NCBI GenBank assembly: GCA_964436865.1
Contig: CAYTFK010000250.1
Span: 1 to 10,543 of the forward strand
Source: JAXGPP01 sp964436865
GTDB lineage: Bacteria; Planctomycetota; Planctomycetia; Pirellulales; Thermoguttaceae
Direction of reading: 5' to 3'
Length of the DNA: 10,543 nt
The notes below the pieces were generated by a model. It was given only the letters and a program-made list of their open reading frames with translations. It did no database searches and had not been told where the DNA came from. Below, piece by piece: positions 1-7,621 of this stretch; within the stretch, counting starts at the first letter, position 1, and every line of letters begins with the position of its first letter. Position numbers and translations under genes: made by a program.

Positions 1-1339
<1,339 letters not shown>

Positions 1340-1520
1340 AACTGTCTTTTGGAACCACGCCCGTTATACCGCTCAACAAACCAGAGGCTTGAAGATTGGC
1401 AGTCGAGCGCAGATGCTAGCTCGTGAAGAGTTTGTCTGGCTGTCTTGCCGGTCAAAGCAAGACAACAAAACAAATACAGTTCCAGGCTGAAAAAGGAACC
1501 GTTACGGAAGATCTGCCAAA

Positions 1521-1533
1521 TTGTCAAAGATCA
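1521..1533 (-). promoter_or_regulatory. boxA antitermination signal of the rRNA leader
   Basis: The minus strand reads TGATCTTTGACAA followed by TTTGGCAG. The E. coli rrn leader has TGCTCTTTAACAA followed by TTTATCAG, so the match is 11 of 13 in the core and continues downstream. In E. coli boxA RNA binds NusB-NusE (S10) and helps RNA polymerase resist Rho across the untranslated rRNA operon. The position between promoter and 16S, just after a small hairpin, matches the E. coli order. The embedded TTGACA resembles a -35 hexamer, but the hexamer 17 nt downstream (TAACGG) is a poor -10, so boxA is the better reading. Confidence 0.8.
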
Positions 1534-1535
1534 CT

Positions 1536-1549
1536 GGGCCGCTTGGCCC
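1536..1549 (-). promoter_or_regulatory. boxB-like hairpin before boxA
   Basis: On the minus strand this is GGGCC-AAGC-GGCCC, a perfect 5-bp GC stem with a 4-nt loop. It ends 2 nt before boxA. In E. coli rrn leaders a boxB stem-loop occupies the same place and is followed by similar bases. The role of boxB in rRNA antitermination is weaker than that of boxA, so the functional claim is inference from position. Confidence 0.55.
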
Positions 1550-1578
1550 TCGGTCGATTTCTTGTGCGACCGAACTCG

Positions 1579-1606
1579 ATTGTATTGTCTTTTCGGCGAC
1601 CGTCAA
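1579..1606 (-). promoter_or_regulatory. Sigma-70-type promoter of the rRNA operon
   Basis: On the minus strand the -35 is TTGACG (1601-1606), the spacer is 16 nt and the -10 is TACAAT (1579-1584). This is the best hexamer pair in the region upstream of 16S. An A7 tract (T7 on the plus strand, 1620-1626) lies 14-20 nt upstream of the -35, where a distal UP-element subsite would bind the alpha subunit. Initiation is expected near 1572, giving a leader that contains boxB and boxA. Confidence 0.72.
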
Positions 1607-1835
1607 CCAGGGCTCCAGATTTTTTTCTGACCTGGAACCGGGCATTACGCCCGCCTGCCCCGGCGAGTTCGTCGGTGGTCCGCTTCACTCAGGTCGCCGA
1701 CGACGTTGGTTAATATACTGTTTACGTTTGCGGTGGGAAGGGGTTCGGTGCGAAATCCAGAAACCCGGAGCCAACCGTGTTCTGTCTGGGCGGGCAGCGC
1801 AAGCACTTTCGTCGGCACCTGCATCTATCGGGGGG
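1607..1835. other. Intergenic region between the rRNA promoter and the deacetylase gene
   Basis: No gene is supported here. Apart from the A7 tract noted with the rRNA promoter, there is a local AT-rich patch at 1711-1725 (TAATATACTGTTTAC) in otherwise GC-rich DNA. It contains TATACT on the plus strand and TATATT on the minus strand, but neither has a -35 at the right distance. A 5-bp inverted repeat CGGGC-ATTAC-GCCCG is at 1640-1654. No clear intrinsic terminator follows the deacetylase gene, although it is co-directional with the rRNA. Confidence 0.5.
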
Positions 1836-2525
1836 TTAAATTGTCGTCGAGAGAGTCCGAAGGCCCAACGGCTCTCGGGTAGTAAACGCCTCTCCATACT
1901 CCGTGCCGATCGTGAAGCCCCAAACCGACGCCTGATCCCGAAGCCGCTCAATAATGCTCATCGTGCCTTGCGGCCGACCTTGGACCAGTTGGCTGTGGTA
2001 GCACTCCAAAGCCGCTCGCTTCTTCTCCCAGTGTCCGCTGATGTCGACAATGAAGGCAGGTTGAGGAATGTGACGCAAATGAAAGCAGAAGTAATAGAAC
2101 AGACGCGGCGGATAGTACGGTTCACCCGGCATCTCGGTCTTTGTGAGTTTTGACCAGAAACGGGCCGCCTCGGTCAGTTCGGTGGCTGCCAAATGATCAG
2201 GGTGAGCGTCCTCCCAATAGGGGGTGAATATCCAGCGGGGCCGGGTTTCGCGGAATACACCCGCCAGCTTTGCTCGGGCCTCAAGAGTTGGCTCGAGGCT
2301 GCGGTTGGGAAGGTCCAGGTTCTGCCGCCAGTCAAGTCCGAGGACTTCGGTGGCCGCGGCCGTCTCTCGTGCACGGATTTCCGGGCTGCCAAGGGGTGTT
2401 GGTTCGCCGCTGGTGAGATCGACGATGCCAACCCGTAGCCCTTCTTCTTGGAACCTGAGAATAGACCCGCCCATCGCCAGTTCGGCGTCGTCCGGATGGG
2501 GGGCCACGACCAGGACGTCGAGCAT
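1836..2525 (-). CDS. bshB1: LmbE/PIG-L zinc deacetylase, BshB1-like
   Basis: A protein of 229 aa, close to the usual 230-235 aa of bacillithiol deacetylase BshB1. That enzyme removes the acetyl group from N-acetylglucosaminyl-malate during synthesis of the thiol bacillithiol in the cytoplasm. The metal motif APHPDDAE is at residues 8-15 (H10, D13; D12 as general base in the family), and the third ligand H111 lies in HPDH at 108-111. The segment GIVDLTSGEPTPLGSPEIR (33-51), followed by the downstream NLDLPNRSL, is characteristic of BshB1 rather than of LmbE proteins in general. The start at 2525 was chosen because GGAG lies 9 nt upstream; a GTG at 2591 would add 22 residues with no family resemblance. 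It diverges from the lipoprotein gene. Other sugar-deacetylase roles are possible because bshA and bshC are not in view. Confidence 0.85.
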   Translation of the reverse strand: MLDVLVVAPHPDDAELAMGGSILRFQEEGLRVGIVDLTSGEPTPLGSPEIRARETAAATEVLGLDWRQNLDLPNRSLEPTLEARAKLAGVFRETRPRWIFTPYWEDAHPDHLAATELTEAARFWSKLTKTEMPGEPYYPPRLFYYFCFHLRHIPQPAFIVDISGHWEKKRAALECYHSQLVQGRPQGTMSIIERLRDQASVWGFTIGTEYGEAFTTREPLGLRTLSTTI

Positions 2526-2697
2526 TTTGTCTGACTCCGGTTGAAAATTCTCGGCAAATGGTCTGGACACGCGGAGCCTGATCGACGACACTCCCGCCCG
2601 AAACTACGGCCACACCGCGGTGGATCGTCCGTCTCTGTTGTCGTTTCCGCCTCCGTTGCGTTCAGCGCGGCGCGTGGACCGTGCAGGCACCGATAGT

Positions 2698-2967
2698 ATG
2701 TTTCGCTCTCTGCTCATGCTCGTCAAGAATTCGCCGATCGGCAGCGGGGCATGTTGTGCAGTAATCGCGCTCAGCCTGGGGCTGGCCGGGTGCCAAGGGA
2801 CCAACCTTCGCGGCGAGCCGTTTCCCCAGGACGACTTGGGGCAGCTCTCCGGTCGATTGCGCGCGACGGACCCCGAATTTCGACCGCAGACCTGGAGCAA
2901 CCAGGCGCGGGAAATCGAGCGCAACCTCAGCGGCGACGTTCAACACAATTCTATGTTCGGCCCTTGA
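2698..2967 (+). CDS. Small secreted lipoprotein, function unknown
   Basis: An 89-aa product. Residues 1-31 form a lipoprotein signal: a short basic n-region, a hydrophobic stretch at about 18-30, and a lipobox LAGC with the lipidated cysteine at C32. The mature part is only about 58 residues, hydrophilic, and ends with segments such as RPQTWSNQAREIERNLSGD (63-80). I do not recognise a family. Residue +2 after the cysteine is Gln, not Asp, so under the E. coli rule it would not be retained in the inner membrane; planctomycete sorting rules may differ. The ATG at 2698 was preferred to an in-frame upstream start because it begins a proper signal peptide. No strong Shine-Dalgarno is visible. Divergent from the deacetylase and upstream of the M32 gene, which has its own promoter. 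Confidence 0.72.
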   Translation: MFRSLLMLVKNSPIGSGACCAVIALSLGLAGCQGTNLRGEPFPQDDLGQLSGRLRATDPEFRPQTWSNQAREIERNLSGDVQHNSMFGP

Positions 2968-3004
2968 GCGATCGGGCCTGCCCTGTAGCTGGCGACTCCC
3001 GACT

Positions 3005-3021
3005 GTGGCGTCAGCCGCCAC
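3005..3021 (+). terminator. Possible hairpin terminator after the lipoprotein gene
   Basis: GTGGCG-TCAGC-CGCCAC forms a perfect 6-bp GC-rich stem with a 5-nt loop, 38 nt after the lipoprotein stop. It has no clean U tract (only CATTCT nearby), so intrinsic termination is uncertain. It would separate the lipoprotein from the independently promoted M32 gene. Confidence 0.35.
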
Positions 3022-3050
3022 GTCCATTCTCGCTGTATTGCCCTGCGGCA

Positions 3051-3078
3051 TTGCCGTCCGGTGGCCCGGCGATACACT
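3051..3078 (+). promoter_or_regulatory. Promoter of the M32 gene, predicted leaderless start
   Basis: -35 TTGCCG (3051-3056), 16-nt spacer, -10 TACACT (3073-3078). Only 6 nt separate the -10 from the ATG at 3085, so initiation would fall at or within a base or two of the start codon and the mRNA would have essentially no 5' UTR. The AGGGA directly abutting the ATG is too close to act as a normal ribosome binding site, which fits this reading. Confidence 0.6.
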
Positions 3079-3084
3079 CAGGGA

Positions 3085-4605
3085 ATGAAAGAATCCCCAG
3101 AATCTCTATTGGATCGCGTCGTAATCCATGCCCGGCAGACGGCGGTGCTGGAATCGATCAACTCGGTGCTCGGCTGGGACGAGCGAACCATGATGCCAAC
3201 CGAGGCGGGCGACTTCCGCGCGGAACAGATGACTTTGGTGGCCGGGCTCATCCACGAGCGGTGGACGAACAGGGAGTTCGGCGAGTGGCTCGGCCAACTG
3301 GCCGAGAGTCCGCTGGCCGCCGATCCGCACAGCGACGCGGGTGCGACAATCCGTCGTCTCAAGCGGCAGCACGACAAACGAGTCAAGCTGCCGCAGAAGC
3401 TTGTCGAGGAATTGACTCACGCGGCCGTGATCGGTCAGCAGGTGTGGCAGAGAGCGCGGAACGACGACGATTTCGCGGCCTTCCGGCCGGCGCTGGAGCG
3501 GATCGTAGGATTGAAGCGGCAGCAGGCCGACGCGCTCGGCTACGCGGGCTGCCGTTACGACGCGTTGCTCGATGAATTCGAGCCGGAGGAGCAGACGGCT
3601 GGCGTGGCCGCCGTTTTGGCGCGGCTGCGCGACGCCCTGGTGCCGCTGGTGGCAGAAATCCGGGCGAGCGGCCGCCAACCCGACAGGGCAATTCTGCAGA
3701 GAAGCTACCCGGTGGATCGGCAGGAGGCGTTCGGCCGCGAGGCAGCAGCGCGGATCGGGTTCGACTTCAACCGCGGTCGGCTCGACGCCACCGCGCATCC
3801 GTTCTGCAGCGGGTTGGGTCCGAGCGACTGCCGCATTACGACGCGCTACAACGAGCACGCGCCGACGATGGCCTTTTTCGGCATCCTGCATGAGGCGGGG
3901 CACGGGATCTATGAGCAAGGGTTGCGGGGAGACCAGTACGGGCTGCCGCCGGGTGAGGCGGTGTCGCTTGGAATTCACGAGTCGCAGTCGCGACTGTGGG
4001 AGAACTTCGTCGGCCGCGGCCGCGCATTCTGGGAGTTCTTCTATCCGAAGGCGCGGGCGGCGTTTCCCACGGCGCTCGGCGACGTGCCGTTGGACGCCTT
4101 CTACGGGGCGGTGAACGACGTGCAGCCTTCGCTGGTTCGCGTGGAGGCGGACGAGGCGACGTACAACCTGCACATCCTGATCCGCTTTGAACTGGAGCAA
4201 GCTTTACTGGAGGGCGACCTGCCCGTCGGCGATCTGCCTGGGGCATGGAACGCGAAATACGCCCAATACTTTGGGATCGAGCCGCCGGACAACCGCCTGG
4301 GTGTACTCCAGGACATTCATTGGAGCGGCGGGGCGATTGGCTATTTTCCCACGTATTCCCTGGGGAATCTCTATGCGGCCCAGTTCTTTGCCCAGGCAGA
4401 CTCCGACCTGGCCGGTCTTGCCGGGTTGTTCGCCCGCGGCGAGTTCGCTCCACTGCGTGATTGGCTCGGTGAGAAAATCCACCGCCAGGGTCAGCGATAC
4501 ACGGCGGCCGAGCTTGTCCAGCGAGTGACGGGCCGGCCGCTCGGGCATGAATCGCTCGTCGAGCACCTGCGGGCAAAACTGGGCCCGCTTTACGGCTTGG
4601 CCTAG
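3085..4605 (+). CDS. M32 family metallocarboxypeptidase (Taq type)
   Basis: A 506-aa cytoplasmic zinc or cobalt carboxypeptidase that removes C-terminal residues from peptides. Family length is about 500 aa. The active-site HEAGH is at 269-273 (H269, H273 metal ligands, E270 catalytic), and the third ligand E299 is in HESQSR (298-303). Other M32 signatures are LGWDERTMMP (29-38), DVQPSLVRVEADEATYNLH (345-363), and the substrate-pocket block DIHWSGGAIGYFPTYSLGN (410-428). There is no signal peptide. A GTG at 3061 would add 8 residues but overlaps the promoter. I chose the ATG at 3085 because the -10 lies 6 nt upstream of it and because family N-termini start close to this point. The coding frame is intact throughout. 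Role in peptide turnover is inferred from the family. Confidence 0.95.
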   Translation: MKESPESLLDRVVIHARQTAVLESINSVLGWDERTMMPTEAGDFRAEQMTLVAGLIHERWTNREFGEWLGQLAESPLAADPHSDAGATIRRLKRQHDKRVKLPQKLVEELTHAAVIGQQVWQRARNDDDFAAFRPALERIVGLKRQQADALGYAGCRYDALLDEFEPEEQTAGVAAVLARLRDALVPLVAEIRASGRQPDRAILQRSYPVDRQEAFGREAAARIGFDFNRGRLDATAHPFCSGLGPSDCRITTRYNEHAPTMAFFGILHEAGHGIYEQGLRGDQYGLPPGEAVSLGIHESQSRLWENFVGRGRAFWEFFYPKARAAFPTALGDVPLDAFYGAVNDVQPSLVRVEADEATYNLHILIRFELEQALLEGDLPVGDLPGAWNAKYAQYFGIEPPDNRLGVLQDIHWSGGAIGYFPTYSLGNLYAAQFFAQADSDLAGLAGLFARGEFAPLRDWLGEKIHRQGQRYTAAELVQRVTGRPLGHESLVEHLRAKLGPLYGLA

Positions 4606-4645
4606 AGTAGGGAGGGGAAGGGCCTGGCGAGTCGGCGAACGGCTA

Positions 4646-4672
4646 TTGGCGTCCGGCGGCCGATGCTAGACT
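4646..4672 (+). promoter_or_regulatory. Candidate promoter for the zinc-ribbon membrane protein gene
   Basis: -35 TTGGCG (4646-4651), 15-nt spacer, -10 TAGACT (4667-4672). The hexamers are imperfect and the spacer short. However, the element closely resembles the M32 promoter, sharing ATTGSCGTCCGGYGGCC and a TA(C/G)ACT -10. It would give a 5' UTR of about 154 nt before the ATG at 4833. The rest of the 4606-4832 gap shows no convincing gene or terminator. Confidence 0.45.
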
Positions 4673-4832
4673 GGTGGAATATCGTGTCAGGGGCGCTCTC
4701 ATCGTGCCGGCGGTTGGGAAGCACGCCGCACGATTTCGCCGGCTGGCTGGAAGCGTGCTCTGCAAGTCGATCGGCAGGCAGGAAGCTTGCCACAAAAGGC
4801 CTCATGTCAACGAGAACCGGGAGAGGGCGTGC

Positions 4833-6185
4833 ATGGCGCTTCTGAATTGCCCACGATGCGGCGAGGCGGTGTTGCTGTCAGACGAAGAGGCGATGGGAGC
4901 AATCGTTCGCTGCTCGCGCTGCCAAAGCGTGTTTTCACCCGGCGAAGGTCGGACGCACTCGCCAGCGGACGGCGCAGCCGCAGCAACGCGGCCAGAGTCA
5001 CCGCCGGGAAGCCTGCCGGCGGGACCGCCGACGCTCGCTGAGGAAGTGCGGTCGGTTCTCATTGAGGCCGATGTGCTCGGCTCGCGCGCCGACGCGCTCC
5101 GCGAGCGGCTGGCACAGACCGCTGCGGATGCCGACGCGCTGGGAGCCGATGCGGAGGTGCTCGGCACCGAAGCCGAGCGGCTTGCTGCACAGGCGGCCGG
5201 GCTCGACGCGCAGATCGATTCGCTGTCGCGCCTGTTGCGGTCGCGCTTCCGTGCGCTGGAGGTCGTTGCCGCGGCGCTCACCGAAGTTGCCGCCTGGCTT
5301 GAATCATCGGCTGCTGCGGGCGAGGCGGAAGCAGGCTCGGGTAACGGTGCTGGAACTGCGGTCGCGGCGGAGCAGGATACTTACTCGCTAGCAACCACGA
5401 TGCCCGAGAATAGAGAGGATGGAAGGGAGGCCGTCGAGGCGTCGGTCGCCGCAGCAGGCGTCGAGGGCGTCGCAGAAGTGGCATCCGAGCCGCCTGCCGG
5501 CGAGACGACCGCCGAAGACGATGCTGCTCCAGCCGCAGAACAGATTGAGGACGAGAACGATCTGCTGGAAGTGACCGACGAACCCGTGCGAATGGAGTAT
5601 CCTACCGAGGATGAGTCGGACGATCTGACCGTGGCCGCCGAAGGTGAAGCGAAGGCGGCAGCCGCGGCGGAGAGGCTGCCAGAGCAGCGCTCGAGTCCGG
5701 CAGAACGGCGCGCGAAGTATGGCGAGAAGGCGACCGCACTGCGGTCGCTGGCGTCGTCGCTCGTGCCGCCCGCTGCGTCGGAGGCGGTCGACGAGCCGAA
5801 CGAGTACGGTGTAGCCGCGGAGCCCGACGAAGGTTTCGACGCCGATGCGTTTCGGTTCGGGCGGCGATCCGAGGGCGAAGCTCCCGCGGCGGGAGCGATC
5901 AGGACGCGGCCTTCGGCGAGGAAACGCGAGAAGAGCGTGCTCGGCGAGCTGTTGGGCGTGGTTTTGGGCGGGGCGACCGGTCTGCTGATTGCCTACTACG
6001 GGCTGAACTACTTTGGCGGAGCGAGATTTGATTTTGCCGAGATTTACTTGCCCGGCGTCCCTCATACCTACGAGCACAAGCCCGACTGGTGGCCAGGAGG
6101 ATCGGCGTCGACGGACGAAGCCGTGCCGGACAGCGATGCCGGAGCCGCTGCCATGCCAGGCTCATCGCGCATCGCCAGCCGCTGA
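4833..6185 (+). CDS. Zinc-ribbon, coiled-coil, single-membrane-segment protein of unknown function
   Basis: A 450-aa product, not recognised beyond its architecture. A Cys4 zinc ribbon of the short MJ0042-like kind opens the protein (CPRC at 6-9, CSRC at 27-30). After a Pro/Ala-rich linker, residues about 68-157 form a coiled coil with clean Ala/Leu heptads (ADALRER, ADALGAD, AEVLGTE, AERLAAQ). Residues about 158-350 are Ala/Glu/Asp-rich and probably disordered. A hydrophobic segment at about 369-395 (LLGVVLGGATGLLIAYYG) is likely the sole membrane helix. It is followed by an aromatic motif, RFDFAEIYLPGVPHTYE (398-414), and a short tail. Similar C-termini occur, as I recall, in planctomycete hypothetical proteins. 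The start at 4833 is set by GAGAGGG 5 nt upstream and by the zinc ribbon. With no signal peptide, the N-terminal region is probably cytoplasmic. Confidence 0.85.
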   Translation: MALLNCPRCGEAVLLSDEEAMGAIVRCSRCQSVFSPGEGRTHSPADGAAAATRPESPPGSLPAGPPTLAEEVRSVLIEADVLGSRADALRERLAQTAADADALGADAEVLGTEAERLAAQAAGLDAQIDSLSRLLRSRFRALEVVAAALTEVAAWLESSAAAGEAEAGSGNGAGTAVAAEQDTYSLATTMPENREDGREAVEASVAAAGVEGVAEVASEPPAGETTAEDDAAPAAEQIEDENDLLEVTDEPVRMEYPTEDESDDLTVAAEGEAKAAAAAERLPEQRSSPAERRAKYGEKATALRSLASSLVPPAASEAVDEPNEYGVAAEPDEGFDADAFRFGRRSEGEAPAAGAIRTRPSARKREKSVLGELLGVVLGGATGLLIAYYGLNYFGGARFDFAEIYLPGVPHTYEHKPDWWPGGSASTDEAVPDSDAGAAAMPGSSRIASR

Positions 6186-6212
6186 CTCAATAGGCGGCTG
6201 CGCGCGTTGCTG

Positions 6213-7415
6213 CTACCACACCATGGCGGTGCCGAGGAAGGGGCCGTGGTAGATGACTTTGCCGTCGTCAACCAACCCCGCCGGCCCGAGGGTGAGAATA
6301 TTGATATCCTCCTCAAAATTCTCGGCGGCCAGGGCGAGCCCTTCGATCCAAAGGCCGCGCCAGCCCAGGCGGGTCATCAGGTTGGGCGTGATGTAATAGG
6401 TGAAGGCGAGCGAAAGTTCGCCTGCGAAGGCCGTCACCAGATCGTCGCGGTCGCCAGCGAACTCGGTGGAGATGCCCAGCTCGTCGGTAGCGGTATAGAG
6501 GGTTGTCTGTCTGGCATCGTTGCCGCATAGCGCAGCCGACATTCGCAGATTGACCCACCACCTGGGTTCGACGTGGAATTCGAACAGCGCGCCAAGCTGA
6601 ACGCCGAGCAGCCGATTATCGGTGCTGACGTCGACGGCATTGGCGCTGGGCAGATCCGACTCGGTGTAGTAGTTGAAGTCCTCGCCGATATCGATATAGC
6701 GGATGCCGTAGAACAGCGAGCCTTGCATGGGGATGGGCGGCATTTCGAGCCGCTGGCGGATATTGATCTCCACGCTGGTGAAGGACGACGCCTCGCGGAT
6801 CATCGCCAGGTTGTTGTAGTCCAGCCCGTCGACCGGCGGATTGCCAAAGTCGGTGAATGGCGAGAACAGGTTGCCGAAGCCGCCGAGACCATTTGCCGTG
6901 TTGTCCCGGACTGCCAGGCTTTCAGCCCAGTCGTCGGCCACAAGGACGGTCGTCTCCAAGCCGTAGCGCGGGCCAAGCATCCTTCCCAGCAGGAGCCGGC
7001 CCCCAGGGCGGAAGCCGTATTCCAAATCGCCGCTGCTGAGAGCGAAGATGGGGTCGCCATCGTCGGGCCCGAGCGTAGCGAATGCCCGGTCGCTATCGGG
7101 ATCGCGCATCAGCGCGATTGCATCGGCCTCGACATACCAGAAGGGTGCTTCCGGACAGCCGTACGTTTTCGGCTCGCAGGGAACACACGGTTCGGGATGG
7201 ATTTTGCGCTCCAGGAAGATCGAGGTTCCGCAGTCGCAGCCCGAAGGAGTGGCGCAAGGGAAATCGAGCCCCGGCGGAATGTTGTTGCAGGGCGAACCGG
7301 GACCGCAGGCTGCAGGGCCGGGAGGACCGGCCAGCGGCGGCTGGGCCATGGTCCACGAGCCGAGAACCAGGAGCAGTCCAAGAGACAGCGCGATCGATCG
7401 GCTTGTGCTTTGCAT
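6213..7415 (-). CDS. BBP7-family outer-membrane beta-barrel protein
   Basis: A 400-aa protein with a Sec signal peptide (residues 1-24, cleavage likely after TMA) and a mature body of alternating amphipathic strands. Blocks such as YGLETTVLVADDW (151-163), FTSVEINIRQRL (212-223) and SLFYGIRYIDIGEDFNYY (233-250) resemble the planctomycete BBP7 porin-like family. The C-terminal residue is tryptophan (GTAMVW), an aromatic end as expected of barrel proteins recognised by the Bam machinery. Between signal peptide and barrel, residues 37-87 carry eight cysteines (37, 43, 54, 60, 62, 77, 80, 87); only one more (297) occurs later. The start ATG at 7415 has GGAGG 10 nt upstream. The stop lies 27 bp from that of the convergent zinc-ribbon gene. 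Transport substrate, if any, is unknown. Confidence 0.88.
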   Translation of the reverse strand: MQSTSRSIALSLGLLLVLGSWTMAQPPLAGPPGPAACGPGSPCNNIPPGLDFPCATPSGCDCGTSIFLERKIHPEPCVPCEPKTYGCPEAPFWYVEADAIALMRDPDSDRAFATLGPDDGDPIFALSSGDLEYGFRPGGRLLLGRMLGPRYGLETTVLVADDWAESLAVRDNTANGLGGFGNLFSPFTDFGNPPVDGLDYNNLAMIREASSFTSVEINIRQRLEMPPIPMQGSLFYGIRYIDIGEDFNYYTESDLPSANAVDVSTDNRLLGVQLGALFEFHVEPRWWVNLRMSAALCGNDARQTTLYTATDELGISTEFAGDRDDLVTAFAGELSLAFTYYITPNLMTRLGWRGLWIEGLALAAENFEEDINILTLGPAGLVDDGKVIYHGPFLGTAMVW

Positions 7416-7621
7416 GCCGAAGCGGCCTCCCTGCCGCGGCGGGACAGTCTTCCGGGTTCGCCGATCGCGTGCCGATCGGCTATCGCTGGGGGTGCCACGT
7501 GTCGCGCAACGAGCGCCACACAGTCTTCCGGCGACTGTTCATTGTTTCGGCATTCGGCGGGGGCCGGCATGATCCTTTAAGCCGACAGAAACGACAAGAC
7601 CGGCTAATTTTGCCCAGTCTA
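7416..7621. promoter_or_regulatory. Upstream region of the BBP7 gene with repeat and dyads
   Basis: This 206-bp gap separates two minus-strand genes. It holds a 12-bp direct repeat ACAGTCTTCCGG at 7444-7455 and 7520-7531. The second copy is part of a perfect dyad, ACAGTC-TTCCGGC-GACTGT (7520-7538). A further 7-bp inverted repeat GCCGATC/GATCGGC is at 7460-7466 and 7474-7480. These could be regulator sites or 5' UTR structures for the BBP7 gene. I find no convincing -35/-10 pair on the minus strand and no U-tract terminator for the SDR gene. Confidence 0.45.

Larger units (their letters stand above)
1340..1572 (-). other. 16S rRNA 5' leader (pre-rRNA)
   Basis: This is the transcribed leader, about 233 nt, between the predicted start near 1572 and the mature 16S 5' end. 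It holds a boxB-like hairpin and boxA (listed separately), then a perfect 8-bp inverted repeat with an 8-nt loop (1441-1448 with 1457-1464, TGTCTTGC/GCAAGACA). A shorter 5-bp pairing joins 1479-1483 and 1495-1499. The 8-bp hairpin could guide leader folding or processing, which is inference. The classic RNase III stem pairing both 16S flanks cannot be tested because the 3' flank is outside the window. No protein gene is credible here. Confidence 0.7.

Noticed and set aside
1506..1534. Second rRNA promoter using TTGACA in the leader
   Set aside because: The TTGACA is part of boxA and the hexamer 17 nt downstream (TAACGG) is a poor -10.
1521..2153. 210-codon plus-strand frame over the rRNA leader and deacetylase gene
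   Set aside because: It crosses the rRNA promoter and runs antisense to a clear BshB1-like gene; no domain or ribosome binding site.
3106..4200. 364-codon minus-strand frame
   Set aside because: It is antisense to the M32 carboxypeptidase; long antisense frames are common in GC-rich genes and this one is Arg/Gln/Leu-rich without motifs.
5388..6077. 229-codon minus-strand frame
   Set aside because: Antisense to the zinc-ribbon membrane protein; Arg-rich composition expected from the complement of Ala/Glu-rich coding DNA.
7476..7510. Sigma-54 promoter suggested by TGGCAC upstream of the BBP7 gene
   Set aside because: The required GC/TTGC element at the correct spacing is absent.
6573..7580. 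335-codon plus-strand frame
   Set aside because: Antisense to the BBP7 gene, which has a signal peptide, good Shine-Dalgarno and family blocks; this frame has none.
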